A stretch of DNA of 64,000 nucleotides, taken from contig JBBROO010000004.1 in assembly GCA_038229295.1 (NCBI GenBank), positions 41,733-105,732 of the forward strand, read 5' to 3'. Shown here piece by piece: positions 45,597 to 56,066 of the stretch. The notes beneath the pieces are model-generated. The model did not search any database and was not told the origin of the DNA. It saw only the letters and a program-made list of their open reading frames with translations. The translations under genes were made by a program, and so were the position numbers. Position 1 is the first letter of the stretch; every line of letters begins with the position of its first letter. This stretch comes from JAJPGZ01 sp038229295 (GTDB lineage: Bacteria; Verrucomicrobiota; Verrucomicrobiia; Chthoniobacterales; UBA10450).

Positions 45597-46700
45597 ATGA
45601 ACAAGATTCGAATTGCCATCGTCGGCGTCGGCAACTGCGCCAGTTCCCTCGTCCAAGGGATCAATTTTTATAGAGGATCCAATAACGGGGCGGGCGATGT
45701 CGGTTTGATGCATCGTCGCATCGGCGCCTACGAGCCGCACGATATTGAGGTCGTCGCTGCCTTCGATATCGACCGTCGAAAGGTCGGCCTCGACGTTAGC
45801 GAAGCGATCTTTTCCCCGCCCAACTGCACGAAGATTTTCTGCGGAAAGATTAATCGTTCCGGCACCATCGTGAAAATGGGCTGCGTGTTTGACGGCTACG
45901 CCCCGCACATGGCGGATCACGACCCGCTGCGGACATTCCTTCCGCTCGAAAAAGAATCTTCGCGCGAGCAGATCATCAGCGAGCTGCGCGACTCTGCGGC
46001 CGAGATTATGGTAAATTATCTACCCGTCGGCTCCGAAGAGGCGACGCGTTTCTACGCCGGCTGCGCACTTGAAGCCGGGGTTGGTTTTGTAAACAACATT
46101 CCAGTCTTTATCGCGAGCGATCCCGCTTGGGCGAAACGATTCTCCGATAAAAATCTGCCGATTATTGGTGACGATATTAAAGCGCAGCTCGGCGCCACCG
46201 TCCTGCATCGCACGATTGTCGATCTTTTCCGGAAGCGCGGCGTCAAAGTTGAGCGGACCTATCAGCTCAACACCGGCGGCAATACGGATTTTCTGAACAT
46301 GCTCAGCCGCACCCGACTCGCTTCGAAAAAGACCTCCAAGACCGAGGCCGTCCAATCCGTCATCGGAACCCGCCTCGCCGACGAAAACATTCACATCGGC
46401 CCGAGCGACTATGTTCCGTGGCAGCGCGACAATAAAATTTGTTTCATCCGCGTCGAAGGCCGCCTCTTCGGCGACGTGCCGATGGAGATCGACCTGAAAC
46501 TTTCCGTCGAAGATTCACCTAATTCCGCCGGCGTGGCCATCGATGCCATCCGCTGCTGTAAACTGGCGCTTGATCGCGGGATTGGCGGTGTTCTCCATTC
46601 CGCTTCCGCGTTTTTCAACAAACATCCGCCCGTGCAAATGACGGATGACGAAGCGTATCGCTGCGTCGAGCAGTTCATTCGCGGCGAACGCGAGAACTAG
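45597..46700 (+). CDS. ino1: inositol-3-phosphate synthase (myo-inositol-1-phosphate synthase)
   Basis: 367 residues of the compact archaeal/actinobacterial Ino1 type. It cyclises glucose 6-phosphate to inositol phosphate with NAD+. N-terminal IAIVGVGNCASSLVQGI binds NAD. VNYLPVGSEEATRFYA, GDDIKAQLGATVLHR and YQLNTGGNTDFLNML are the active-site blocks (conserved Lys and Asn residues). It supplies the inositol phosphate that the IPCT-like enzyme at 36453 could activate. The 3' end overlaps the addA stop by 4 bp. Confidence 0.94.
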   Translation: MNKIRIAIVGVGNCASSLVQGINFYRGSNNGAGDVGLMHRRIGAYEPHDIEVVAAFDIDRRKVGLDVSEAIFSPPNCTKIFCGKINRSGTIVKMGCVFDGYAPHMADHDPLRTFLPLEKESSREQIISELRDSAAEIMVNYLPVGSEEATRFYAGCALEAGVGFVNNIPVFIASDPAWAKRFSDKNLPIIGDDIKAQLGATVLHRTIVDLFRKRGVKVERTYQLNTGGNTDFLNMLSRTRLASKKTSKTEAVQSVIGTRLADENIHIGPSDYVPWQRDNKICFIRVEGRLFGDVPMEIDLKLSVEDSPNSAGVAIDAIRCCKLALDRGIGGVLHSASAFFNKHPPVQMTDDEAYRCVEQFIRGEREN

Positions 46701-49700
46701 TCGTTATCCCGACGAATTTCGTCTTCGAGCTGCGCGGGCGGAAGTTGCTCGAGCCTGTTCCACTCGGTTTGCAATTCATCCGCCGGATAAAGCAGCAAAC
46801 GGCCAAGCGCAGTAGAGAACAGGCCTGCCTCCACTTCGCATTGTGTGATCTCACGGGCGACTTTCCAGTAGGCCGTCAATTGCGGAAGGTAGCGACAGCG
46901 AAAACTCTCCACATCACTCGGCGAGATCTTGTTCGTTTTCCAATCGATCAGAAGACATCGGCCAGCCTTGCGATCGATCATCAGAAAATCGATCAAACCC
47001 TCCAGGACGCTGCGATCGTTTCTGCGCCAGGAGAAAGGCACCTCGCGATGGAAGAGCGTTTCGGCATTCGCCAGAAACTCAGCGACCGTTGCATCGCTGA
47101 ACAAATTTTTACGCACGGCGCTCCAATCTTTCGTGGCTGATTTCGGATCAGGAGAAATAGACAATCGTTTCTCGAATAACTTTTGCGCAGAATCGATCCC
47201 GCCTCTCCAATCGAGGCTTTCGAAAAGATTGTGCCACCAGCGACCGTAGAGCGTGGCCAGATTGTCGGGCCGCGATTGTGTTCGCACCGCGGTCGGAATT
47301 TCGGAATCGAGCGCGCTCGGCGTAAGCTTGCGCACGAATTGTGAGGCGCGTTTTACCGCGCGCTTCAACTCCCCCGAAGTTAAGATGTCGATCTTCGCTT
47401 CGTGTTTTTCCGCCGCCGCCGTCGCCGCCGGTTCAACATCGTCAATCTCTTCGGTCTTGGCGGAGAGCTGGTCGAATTCGCCCGCGTAAGAATCCGCGTT
47501 GCGAATCAGTCGCCGCAGTTGCGCCGTCTTCGGCAATTTGCCTTCCGCGTTGGAGAAAATTTCCTGATCGAGCACAACGACAAGCGAGTGGCGCGCGCGC
47601 GTCGTGGCGACATAAAGGAGTCGCTCGAGTTCCTGTTGCTGCGCGCGCTCGATGGCGTCTTTTAATTCCTTCGATTTATCCTGGTTGCTTAACGCGATCA
47701 CGAGTTCGCCGTCCATCGGCGATTTCACGAAATGCGGATAGCGCGGCGAGTACGGCCGCAATTCGCGCGCGAGATACGGGACGATCACCGCCTGCCACTC
47801 CGAACCTTTCGCCTTGTGCGAAGTGATGAGCTGGATCGCGTTGTCATCGGCGGCAAAACGAACGGCACGCGGTGTCGTGAAATCGTCGCGCAAGTGTTCC
47901 GCGAATTTCGCCAGAATCATTCCCCGCGCCTCGGCGTCGGCCGCTTGCGCGAGCAAGACATCCAGCTCACGCGCGAGATCGCCAAACTCCGTCGCCGGCA
48001 AGAGCAACAATCGTTCGCGCAGTTGCGTAAGATCGACAATCAACGCAACGGCGTCGAACAAGGCCAGACCTTCCGTCCGCTGGCGGATTTCCGCCAGGTC
48101 GTGCAGATGCGATGAAATTCTTCCGGCTGCCGGTAAAACTTCATCGATCCGAAATCTCGCTTTTTGCGCTTCAGGAAAAACGGCGAGGTCGTGATCCGAA
48201 ACACCGAAAATTTCGCGGAGCACGCCGATGATTTCGTATGCATTAAGCGGATCGGTCATGATCGTCAGCAGCGCGGTCAGCCACGCATAGGCCGGGCTGT
48301 CGCCTTTGACATCGCGCTCGGATTGGATCGCCACCGGCAGACCAACGCGCCGCAGCGCCGCCGCGATTGTCTGCAGCCAGGCTTTGCGCGGACAGAGAAT
48401 CGCCACTTCACGCCACGAATCGGCCGAAAGCTTTTGCAGCCCCGCATCCTTAATCCAGCGCGCGAGATATTCCGCTTCGATGCGCGCCTTCTGATAATCT
48501 TTCAGCTTCTTTCCTTCGGGTAAAAGTTCCTTCGCAGCGAGCGGCAGGCGAATGACTTTTCCCGGAAGAATGCTCGGCCGCGGCTGCAATTCGACGAAGC
48601 GAACCTGTCCGTGTTGCTCGTTCAAAATTTCGCGGAAGGTTTCGTTAACGAAACTCAGTTGCTTCTGATCGAGCCGAAACGTGACCGCAAATTCCAAACT
48701 CTCGGCCTTCGCGTCCGCAACGAGCGCTGCGTGAACCGTGCGATAATAATTCAGATCCGCGCGTTCCCAGTAAATCGATTGTTGAAAATCGCCGACCATG
48801 CAGAAATGGCCGGGTCGAGGTGGTAGATGTCGATCTTGCAACCATTCACCGATGGCTTCGTTAGGCCGCGTCGCTTCCAGCAGGACAGAAAACTGCGCCG
48901 GCTCGGTGTCCTGCGCTTCGTCGAGAATGACGCGAAACTTCTCTTCCCGAATCCGCCGCGCCGCCACCGGATGTTGCAACAATTGTTTCGCGAGCGCGAT
49001 TTGATCTCCATACGTGACCAATCCGCGATCGATTCGGAAATCGAGATAATCGCGTTGCACCTCCGCCGCTACGCACGTCGCCGCGCCACAAACCCATTTG
49101 CGCAGCGGCGCCAGTTTCTCCTGCCAAAGTTGGGTAAAGCGCGCGTTGCCCGCCGTAAAGCAAACCGGCCAGCGCAGATATTCCCAATCGCCGGCATGAC
49201 GCTTCTCCCATTCGCGCAGTTCCGCCTGCGATTTGTTGATATTGTCGTTTCCCTTGTCCGGTTGCGCGTGGACGTCGGCGAAATCAAAAGTCGGGCAGGC
49301 TGAAACTTGCGGCACTTGCAACACGGCCGATCCAGCGCGCCGCGCCAGCTCCATCAGGTCGCGCACTTGGACGAAACGCAAAAGAATGGCGCGCTCCTTC
49401 TCGCCTAACGAACGCCCAATGCGGGTCTGGCTCTGCGCGAATTCCTGCCAGAGATCGTCGTCATCTTCGCTCATCAATTCGAGCGGTGCCGGCAACCCAA
49501 GATAGTGCCCGAAGTCGGTCAGCAGTTTCATGCAGAAGGCATGGATGGTGCCGAAGAACGCGCGATTGAATGCTGTCTGCACTTCCGGCTGAAGATTTTC
49601 CTGAAGCAAAGCTTGCCGGGTGCGCTGCTGCATTTCATCGGCCGCGCGATTGGTGAAAGTGACCACGACCAGGCGCGGCAGAATTTCTTCCGCTCTGGAT

Positions 49701-49843
49701 AAACGCGCGATCGATAAAACGCGTTGCGTGATCGCCGTCGTCTTGCCCGAGCCCGCCGATGCGACCACGGAAAAATTGCGGTCCAGCTCGCTCGCAAAAC
49801 GTGCGCGCGCGGATTCGTCACCGGGCGTCACCAATTTTCCCAC
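46697..49843 (-). CDS. addA: AddA-like UvrD/Rep-family helicase-nuclease
   Basis: 1048 residues. SF1 helicase motif I SAGSGKTTAIT (about residues 29-40), motif Ia VVTFTNRAADEMQQR, motif II ILDEAQDTE, motif IV-VI blocks (AVTFRLDQKQLSF, TSHKAKGSEWQAVIVP, LLYVATTRARHSLV). The C-terminal PD-(D/E)XK nuclease is marked by LEGLIDFLMIDRKAGRCLLIDWKTNK. Together with the overlapping gene at 49828 it forms an AddAB-type complex that processes double-strand ends up to a Chi-like sequence. Three AAGATCGACA words occur here. Confidence 0.88.
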   Translation of the reverse strand: MGKLVTPGDESARARFASELDRNFSVVASAGSGKTTAITQRVLSIARLSRAEEILPRLVVVTFTNRAADEMQQRTRQALLQENLQPEVQTAFNRAFFGTIHAFCMKLLTDFGHYLGLPAPLELMSEDDDDLWQEFAQSQTRIGRSLGEKERAILLRFVQVRDLMELARRAGSAVLQVPQVSACPTFDFADVHAQPDKGNDNINKSQAELREWEKRHAGDWEYLRWPVCFTAGNARFTQLWQEKLAPLRKWVCGAATCVAAEVQRDYLDFRIDRGLVTYGDQIALAKQLLQHPVAARRIREEKFRVILDEAQDTEPAQFSVLLEATRPNEAIGEWLQDRHLPPRPGHFCMVGDFQQSIYWERADLNYYRTVHAALVADAKAESLEFAVTFRLDQKQLSFVNETFREILNEQHGQVRFVELQPRPSILPGKVIRLPLAAKELLPEGKKLKDYQKARIEAEYLARWIKDAGLQKLSADSWREVAILCPRKAWLQTIAAALRRVGLPVAIQSERDVKGDSPAYAWLTALLTIMTDPLNAYEIIGVLREIFGVSDHDLAVFPEAQKARFRIDEVLPAAGRISSHLHDLAEIRQRTEGLALFDAVALIVDLTQLRERLLLLPATEFGDLARELDVLLAQAADAEARGMILAKFAEHLRDDFTTPRAVRFAADDNAIQLITSHKAKGSEWQAVIVPYLARELRPYSPRYPHFVKSPMDGELVIALSNQDKSKELKDAIERAQQQELERLLYVATTRARHSLVVVLDQEIFSNAEGKLPKTAQLRRLIRNADSYAGEFDQLSAKTEEIDDVEPAATAAAEKHEAKIDILTSGELKRAVKRASQFVRKLTPSALDSEIPTAVRTQSRPDNLATLYGRWWHNLFESLDWRGGIDSAQKLFEKRLSISPDPKSATKDWSAVRKNLFSDATVAEFLANAETLFHREVPFSWRRNDRSVLEGLIDFLMIDRKAGRCLLIDWKTNKISPSDVESFRCRYLPQLTAYWKVAREITQCEVEAGLFSTALGRLLLYPADELQTEWNRLEQLPPAQLEDEIRRDND

Positions 49844-52827
49844 TCCTCTTTTTCAAGGACGAGCGCGGGATGCGTCAGCGCCCACTTATCTTCCAGGATG
49901 TCATTGTCGATCGACAAAGTAGCGAGCGGATAAGGCGCGCCGTAACCAAATGCCGGCCGAATTTCGCCTTTCATTCCGAAAATTCCGGTGCGTTGCATTT
50001 CCGCGAGATCGGCGAAGACATCGGTATGCGGCGCAAGATCGACAACGGACAATTGCGGGGCGACGTTTTTTACCGCGAGCGAGAGAATACTCACGCTCAC
50101 TTCAGCGGCGCCGAGCTCGCGCATGGCTAACGAGTAAAGACCGAGTTGCAGGGTAGTGCCTCTAACAAGATTATCGTGCAGGTCAGAAGCTTTCAGCTCT
50201 TTGGTCGAACCGGTTTTGTAATCGACAATCCAGATTTTCTGCCCGGCGAAACTGGCGGCGTCATTTTGCGCAAGCACTAAATAGATTTGGCCGCGCATTT
50301 GCAGCGCAATGTCATCCCCTATTTTCACGGCGCCTTCACGACCGACAGGGAGCTCGGCCGCCATCCAATTCCACCCGGCGGCGCCGCCGATTTTGTGGCC
50401 GAGATGCCGCGCCAGATAACGCGCGTTGAGCCAACCCGAGTTCCACCAATCCGGCACGACCTTGCCTAACAATTCGCAAAGATGTTGCAGTCCTGCGCGC
50501 GACTCGTCCGCAGCGAACTGAATGCACTTGTCGATCTTTGTTGAAACTGGAAACGGCGCGAAAATCTTTCCGGACGGCGTCTCCGCCATGCTCGCCAGCC
50601 AACGATGCGCCCATTTGCCGGTCGCGGCCGTCCACGGACTCGCATCGTCCTCCGGCGCTTCCACGCCGAGATAACGTTTCATCCAGATAAGTGCGGGCGA
50701 CGAAACCATTCGTTCAAGATCGCTCACGCTTAGGATCGGAACCGGGCGAAAGGAGTCGTTAGGCCGCAGAGCAAAATCGTATTCGCCAGCCGGCGTGGAA
50801 GAATCACGGCGGGCGTCAAAGGCGATCAGCGTTTGTCGCACATCCGCTGCGGGCGGCGCCGGCTTCGGTAGAAGGGCGGTCGCACGTTGTAAATTTTTCA
50901 GAGTCGTTTGCGTGAGCGGTTCGCGCCGCGTTTTGAGATAAAGTTCGGTCAAGCATTCGCTCGGGTTCCAGAAACGCTCCGGCGCATCTTCTTGTAATAA
51001 ACTGGCCGCGAGCGTGACGCTTTCGCTGGCCGATTCGAGCAGCGCGTGGAATTGCCGCAGCGCGATCGCGCGTTGCTCGCTCGGGCCGAGATAAAGCGAA
51101 TGATTTTTCCGCACGCTCGTGTGCCCTTCGCCCTGACTTCCCTGCTGCGCGGCGCGTTTGTTGAGCTGCTGCACGCTGCGATTGAAGGCGCGAATTTCCT
51201 CAGCGCGCGCGAACTCGGCGGCCGGTGACGGCGGCCAGGCCCCTTCATTCCAACCGCCAAAAATCAGATGCGACCATTCCTGATTTTGCGCCTGCGTTAC
51301 CGTGAGCAACTGGACCCGGGCATAGGGATGATCGCCGGCGGTCGCGCGGACAATGCTGAATGTGGCGCCCGTCTCTTCAAGCCAGCGCAAGAAAAGCGCG
51401 CGTGAAAATTTCGCATCAAGGCGCTGCGGCCAATCACGCGTCACGTCGGCAATTTCGAGCGCGTGTTGCTTCCAACCAAGCTGCGCCAGCGCGGTCTGCG
51501 TTAGATCGACAAACTGCGCGAGCGTGGCGCGCGGCGGCAAAAACAAAAACGCGCGCAGGGTTTCAGCGACCGCCTGAAATTTTTCGTCCGCACGCGCGGC
51601 ACAGAACTCACGCAGAAGATCGAGATCGTCGAGCAAGGTTTCTCTGTAACTTTCACGCAAAATCTTTTCGAAAGTTTGGCGGGTGATTTTGCGAGATAAA
51701 ATCGCCGGTTCGGGCAACGCATTCAGGAATTGCAAAAAAGAATTAAGTCGCGGCGCGCGTTGCAATTCGAGCCAGGCCCGCCAGTCCGCCGATTCGAAAA
51801 TTCCCGGTTCCCGGTGTGCAAGTCCGTCGTTATGCGGAATGCCGAATCGAGCGAGCGCGCTCGCGACCAGTCGCGGCAACGCGCCGTTGTTGGGAAAAAT
51901 CACGCCGATTCGCGTGCAGTTTTCTTCTGCCAAATGACGAACGCATTGCCGCGCGATTGCTTCGGCTTGTTCCGAGAAATTCGTGCCGATGAGAAAATCG
52001 AATCGCCGAACCGGTTCCGCGCCGCCGCGCATCTCCGTCTCACTGAAGAGCGCATCGCCGGCCACGTTCGCAGATTTCGGCGCGCGCTGCGCTTCGCCAC
52101 AGATTTCTTCCCACGATCCGATCCAGCAAAGATCGACATCGGAAAGTTTTTCGCGCGGTTCCTCGAGCACGATCGTCGGCTTTTCCGCCAGCTCGACTGC
52201 CGTGCGCAGAAGAAACCAGTGCGGCCAATGCGCGCCGTCGAATCCGGTGATGAGCAGCTCGGAAATTCTGCGCGCACCGCCAGCGCTTTGCTGCAATCGC
52301 CGGCGTTCGGTTTCTCCCGGCAGAGCGAAATCGCATTGTTTCAACAGTTCATTGAAGCGCCGAACGACTGGCGCGAATGACGGCAGCGCGAATTCGTCGA
52401 ACTTCCAACCGGCCGTTTGCAAACGATCCAATGCTCGTAGCAACGCCGCGGGCGCACGCGCCACGGCCCTGGCCGCAAGCGCCTCCGATTCGTTAGGTCG
52501 ATCTTCCATCTCGCTCGCAGCGAGCGCCAGAAGCAGACGCAGATGTTCCAGTTCGGCGGGCGATGTCGCATCGTCTCGCGCGAGGAGTCCGGCCAGACTC
52601 GCCGGTGTCACAAACTGCAAACCGAGATGCGACCAGCCCTTTGCAATTAATCGCGTTCTCAAATCGTTCGCCTGTCCTCGCGTCGGCACGACCACTAACG
52701 GAGGCAACACGCGTTGCCATGCATCCGGCAAAACGCGTTCGAACCAGGGCGCGATCGCATCCTCCCACGCCTCTTGCGGCGATGACGTGACGAACAGAAC
52801 TGGCAACGAGCGCTTCACCAGCTTCAA
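49828..52827 (-). CDS. addB: AddB-like PD-(D/E)XK nuclease/inactivated helicase
   Basis: 999 residues. The N-terminal half lacks a clear Walker A, but keeps UvrD-like blocks (VVPTRGQANDLRTRLI; GVIFPNNGALPRLVASAL). The C-terminal quarter has the RecB-like nuclease core (MRGQIYLVLAQ and KIWIVDYKTGSTKEL, with catalytic Asp and Lys). This division of labour fits AddB, although the Fe-S cysteines of Bacillus AddB are not evident. It overlaps addA by 16 bp and follows selB after 18 bp, so the sel and add genes may be one long transcript. Confidence 0.82.
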   Translation of the reverse strand: MKLVKRSLPVLFVTSSPQEAWEDAIAPWFERVLPDAWQRVLPPLVVVPTRGQANDLRTRLIAKGWSHLGLQFVTPASLAGLLARDDATSPAELEHLRLLLALAASEMEDRPNESEALAARAVARAPAALLRALDRLQTAGWKFDEFALPSFAPVVRRFNELLKQCDFALPGETERRRLQQSAGGARRISELLITGFDGAHWPHWFLLRTAVELAEKPTIVLEEPREKLSDVDLCWIGSWEEICGEAQRAPKSANVAGDALFSETEMRGGAEPVRRFDFLIGTNFSEQAEAIARQCVRHLAEENCTRIGVIFPNNGALPRLVASALARFGIPHNDGLAHREPGIFESADWRAWLELQRAPRLNSFLQFLNALPEPAILSRKITRQTFEKILRESYRETLLDDLDLLREFCAARADEKFQAVAETLRAFLFLPPRATLAQFVDLTQTALAQLGWKQHALEIADVTRDWPQRLDAKFSRALFLRWLEETGATFSIVRATAGDHPYARVQLLTVTQAQNQEWSHLIFGGWNEGAWPPSPAAEFARAEEIRAFNRSVQQLNKRAAQQGSQGEGHTSVRKNHSLYLGPSEQRAIALRQFHALLESASESVTLAASLLQEDAPERFWNPSECLTELYLKTRREPLTQTTLKNLQRATALLPKPAPPAADVRQTLIAFDARRDSSTPAGEYDFALRPNDSFRPVPILSVSDLERMVSSPALIWMKRYLGVEAPEDDASPWTAATGKWAHRWLASMAETPSGKIFAPFPVSTKIDKCIQFAADESRAGLQHLCELLGKVVPDWWNSGWLNARYLARHLGHKIGGAAGWNWMAAELPVGREGAVKIGDDIALQMRGQIYLVLAQNDAASFAGQKIWIVDYKTGSTKELKASDLHDNLVRGTTLQLGLYSLAMRELGAAEVSVSILSLAVKNVAPQLSVVDLAPHTDVFADLAEMQRTGIFGMKGEIRPAFGYGAPYPLATLSIDNDILEDKWALTHPALVLEKEEWENW

Positions 52828-52845
52828 CCTACCTTCGCCATTCCG

Positions 52846-54696
52846 CTAGGCGAGCATCCGCTTGTCGCCGCCTCGCCGCGTCACGCCTTGTCGATCTAAC
52901 AATTCGAGCAGCGGTACGATAATCCGGCGCGAAGTTCCGAGTTCCTGCCGCAACTGACTCACGCTGGCCGGACCATGCGCAGAGATAAAATTGGCGATCG
53001 TCATTTTCATTTTAGCAAACGCTTCGGATAAAATGACGACGTCCTGCTTTAGCTCGATCAGTTCTCCAGTTTGAATCAAGAAACGGATCGCCTTATGCGT
53101 TTCGGGGTCCACACTTTTTTGGTTTGGCGGATCGAAAGGCTTTTCGGAAAGATGTGCCAGAATGTGTGTCGCGATTTTCTGCAATGCCGCCGGCAGTGCG
53201 GGACGATGCGAGCGGCGGGCAATGGTCGATCCAACGCGCCCGAAATCTTCCGCGCAAAGATCGACAAGTAACGCTTCGAAGACTTCGGGTGAGAGTCCCG
53301 AAAGATTCGCGCGCAAAGCGGCGAACTCCATTCCGGAACGCTCGGGATGTGAACGATGGTCAGCTTCAATCGACGCGGTCGCGCGGTCGCGTAACTTTTT
53401 CCAAGTTGTGATGTCCGCTGCGATTTCACCGTTCAGGAAGATTTTGTTTTGGTGATGAAGTCCCTGGAGTGCGGCGTTGATTTCGCCGGCGCTGAAGTTC
53501 GAATTGCGCAGCAAGCTTGCGAAACGTGTCGGGCCAACCCGCGCGATTTCCGAATACGCGCAAAGATCGACATCTTCATGCGCGTCGAGGTCCATTCCAT
53601 TCAAAATAATTCCGCCGGCGATGGTGTGCTGCTCGGAAGCGTCGCGCACGACGAAACGATCCCCGAGAAAGGCCAGAATGGGCGAAGCCATGCGCAATTG
53701 CGCGGGCGTCGTTTCGCCGACGGCGAGCGACTGCTTATCGCGCAAAATTATTTTTGCCGACGTTCGTTTCGTGCCGTGATGAACGTAAACCGAAGCGTGC
53801 GATTTAATGGCCGGGACTCGACCCAATCGCGGCGATCGCTGCAACACGACATCGAGCACGGAGCTTGGTTCGTAATGGGCGAGCGTAACGACATCGCCGC
53901 GCGCGATGCCCTCGTCGACGGCCAAGTCTGGCAAATTAATCGCGGTGCGAGTACCGGGCTGCGCAAGATCGACATCTCGTCCGTGCGTTTGGATCGAACG
54001 GATGCGCGCCGGAATATTCCGCGGTTGCACGAAGACGGCATCACCGCGCCGGAGACTTCCGCCGGTCAACGTTCCAGTCACGACAGTACCGATGCCATGC
54101 AATGTGAAGGCACGATCAACAAACAGTCGTGGCTTTCTGATGTCGCGCTGCGGTTGAATCTGCGACAACTCAATAGCGAGCGCCTGTTTCAACCCGGCTA
54201 CTCCATCGCAGCTCATTCCGTCATCCATCATAAGCGGCTTACGATGGAGAGATGTTCGAGCGATGGAGGCGTCGGCGAAGGGCGTATCGATCAACCGCTC
54301 GCGAATTTGCATTTCGACACGCTCCGCATCGCCGAGGTCGGTTTTCGTTAGGGCAATGACCGCGCGATTGACTCCGAAGTAAGTCAAAATTTGCAGATGC
54401 TCTTCGGTCTGCGGCATCCAACCGTCGTCCGCGGCGACAACGAGAAGAGCGAGATCGATGGAGCCGACGCCTGCGATCATGTTGCGCACAAAATTTTCGT
54501 GGCCCGGTACATCGACAATCGCAGCGTGAATTCCATCGCCGAGATTCAGTTCGGCGAACCCGAGATCGATCGTGATCTGGCGCGCCTTCTCTTCGGGCAA
54601 GCGATCTGGATCTGTTCCAGTCAGCGCTTTCACGAGCGAGCTCTTGCCGTGATCGACGTGGCCGGCGGTGGCGACGATGTAGTGACGTTCGGTCAC
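52846..54696 (-). CDS. selB: selenocysteine-specific elongation factor SelB
   Basis: 616 residues. GTPase domain: AGHVDHGKSSLVKALTGTDPDRLPEEKAR (G1 and switch), DVPGHENFVRNMIAGVGSIDLALLVVAADDG (G3), LTKTDLGD (G4). Two beta-barrel domains and a C-terminal array of winged helices (VSQLRQELGTSRRIIVPLLELLDRQGVTRR) bind the SECIS hairpin. It delivers Sec-tRNA to UGA codons. Its start overlaps the selA stop by 4 bp (ATGA). Three AAGATCGACA words are present. Confidence 0.96.
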   Translation of the reverse strand: MTERHYIVATAGHVDHGKSSLVKALTGTDPDRLPEEKARQITIDLGFAELNLGDGIHAAIVDVPGHENFVRNMIAGVGSIDLALLVVAADDGWMPQTEEHLQILTYFGVNRAVIALTKTDLGDAERVEMQIRERLIDTPFADASIARTSLHRKPLMMDDGMSCDGVAGLKQALAIELSQIQPQRDIRKPRLFVDRAFTLHGIGTVVTGTLTGGSLRRGDAVFVQPRNIPARIRSIQTHGRDVDLAQPGTRTAINLPDLAVDEGIARGDVVTLAHYEPSSVLDVVLQRSPRLGRVPAIKSHASVYVHHGTKRTSAKIILRDKQSLAVGETTPAQLRMASPILAFLGDRFVVRDASEQHTIAGGIILNGMDLDAHEDVDLCAYSEIARVGPTRFASLLRNSNFSAGEINAALQGLHHQNKIFLNGEIAADITTWKKLRDRATASIEADHRSHPERSGMEFAALRANLSGLSPEVFEALLVDLCAEDFGRVGSTIARRSHRPALPAALQKIATHILAHLSEKPFDPPNQKSVDPETHKAIRFLIQTGELIELKQDVVILSEAFAKMKMTIANFISAHGPASVSQLRQELGTSRRIIVPLLELLDRQGVTRRGGDKRMLA

Positions 54697-56066
54697 GCGT
54701 TATTCGTGCAGGCCGACCGAATCGCGTCCACGACCAGATCATCCTGCTCCGGAAAAATCGTGCGCAGATCGAATTTGAAACAACCGCTGGCGATGTGTCC
54801 GATGATCGGCGGACTGGCGGCACGCAAACGCGCCGCAAATTCGTTCACCGAAAAATCCTCCGGCACGATGTCGATGCTGACCGACGAGAGAACGGCTTTG
54901 GGCAAAGTGCCGCCGCCGCTTTTGACGGAGCCGCGGCCGACGTTGATTTGCGCGGGGAGTCCGCGCAGACGTGTGATGATGTTCGCGGCGCGGGCGCGAA
55001 GCTCGTCCTTGCTCACGCGCACAAGCGCGAGCGCGGGAATTTCGGAAATGGAATTAGTTAGGTGAAGATCGACCGTCGATTGCAGCGCGGCCAGACAAAG
55101 TTTATCGCAACGCAGCGCGCGAAAGAGCGGGTCTCGTTTCAGCGCGGCGACGAAACGCTTTTTGCCGGCGATAATGCCGGCCTGCGGACCGCCGAATAGT
55201 TTGTCGCCACTGAAGCAAAGGAGGTCCGCGCCGCACTTGAACATTTCAGCGGGCGTTGGTTCAAGATCGACATCGGACATTCCTTCCATGGGCGCGAGCA
55301 GACCGCTGCCAAGATCGACAACGAACGGGACGCGTTTCTTGCGCGCGAGTTGCGCGATTTCTTTTGGCGCGGCCGATTCGACGAAGCCTTCCATGAAAAA
55401 ATTACTGCGATGGACGCTGAGGATGAGCGCAGTGTTCTTTGTAATTGCTTTGGCGTAATCGGAGATGGAAGTGCGATTGGTCGCGCCGACTTCGCGCAAC
55501 TTTATGCCGGCGCTCTCCAAGATTTCGCCGATGCGAAAGCCGCCGCCGATTTGGACGAGCTCACCGCGCGAGATGATCACTTCGCGACCAGGAATGGCGA
55601 AGTGTCGTGCGATGAGAACGAGCGCGGCGGCGCAATTGTTGACGACAGTAGCGGCTTCGGCCTGGCAAAGCGTGGCCAGATTTTGTTCGAGATAAGAGCC
55701 GCGACTTCCGCGCTGGCCGGAGGCAACGTCCAATTCGAGGTTGCTGTAATTGCTGGCGATTTGCGCGACCGCTTGCGCGGTGTCGGCGCTCATCGGGGCG
55801 CGACCGAGATTCGTGTGAATGATTATGCCGGTGCCGTTGATGACCGGATGGAGACGAGTGCGACGCAATTCGGCCAACGCGGAACGGATGCGCGCGATAA
55901 GCTCGGGGAAAGTGCCCACGTTCGAACTGCGGCGTTGCGCAGCGAGTTCGCGCCGGACAAGATCGACAATCACCGGTCGCGGCAAATCGTAGTGACCGAG
56001 CGCGTCCAGAACTTTGCCGACGGCTGGGATGTCGCGACGAGAACGCGGTTTCAGTTTGTCATGCAT
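54693..56066 (-). CDS. selA: L-seryl-tRNA(Sec) selenium transferase SelA
   Basis: 457 residues from ATG 56066, which overlaps the selD end by 16 bp; the longer frame to 56249 lies inside selD. PLP enzyme converting Ser-tRNA(Sec) to Sec-tRNA(Sec) with selenophosphate. VINGTGIIIHTNLGRAP, YSNLELDVASGQRGSR and the PLP-lysine loop CFSGDKLFGGPQAGI are diagnostic. The N-terminal helical domain (about residues 1-60) that grips tRNA(Sec) is present. Three AAGATCGACA words, two only 48 bp apart (55263, 55311). Confidence 0.96.
   Translation of the reverse strand: MHDKLKPRSRRDIPAVGKVLDALGHYDLPRPVIVDLVRRELAAQRRSSNVGTFPELIARIRSALAELRRTRLHPVINGTGIIIHTNLGRAPMSADTAQAVAQIASNYSNLELDVASGQRGSRGSYLEQNLATLCQAEAATVVNNCAAALVLIARHFAIPGREVIISRGELVQIGGGFRIGEILESAGIKLREVGATNRTSISDYAKAITKNTALILSVHRSNFFMEGFVESAAPKEIAQLARKKRVPFVVDLGSGLLAPMEGMSDVDLEPTPAEMFKCGADLLCFSGDKLFGGPQAGIIAGKKRFVAALKRDPLFRALRCDKLCLAALQSTVDLHLTNSISEIPALALVRVSKDELRARAANIITRLRGLPAQINVGRGSVKSGGGTLPKAVLSSVSIDIVPEDFSVNEFAARLRAASPPIIGHIASGCFKFDLRTIFPEQDDLVVDAIRSACTNNA

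Noticed and set aside
49901..49920. Near-palindrome TTGTCGATCGACAAA as a special site
   Set aside because: It is a one-mismatch relative of the iterated word that happens to be self-complementary at TCGA; a single occurrence.
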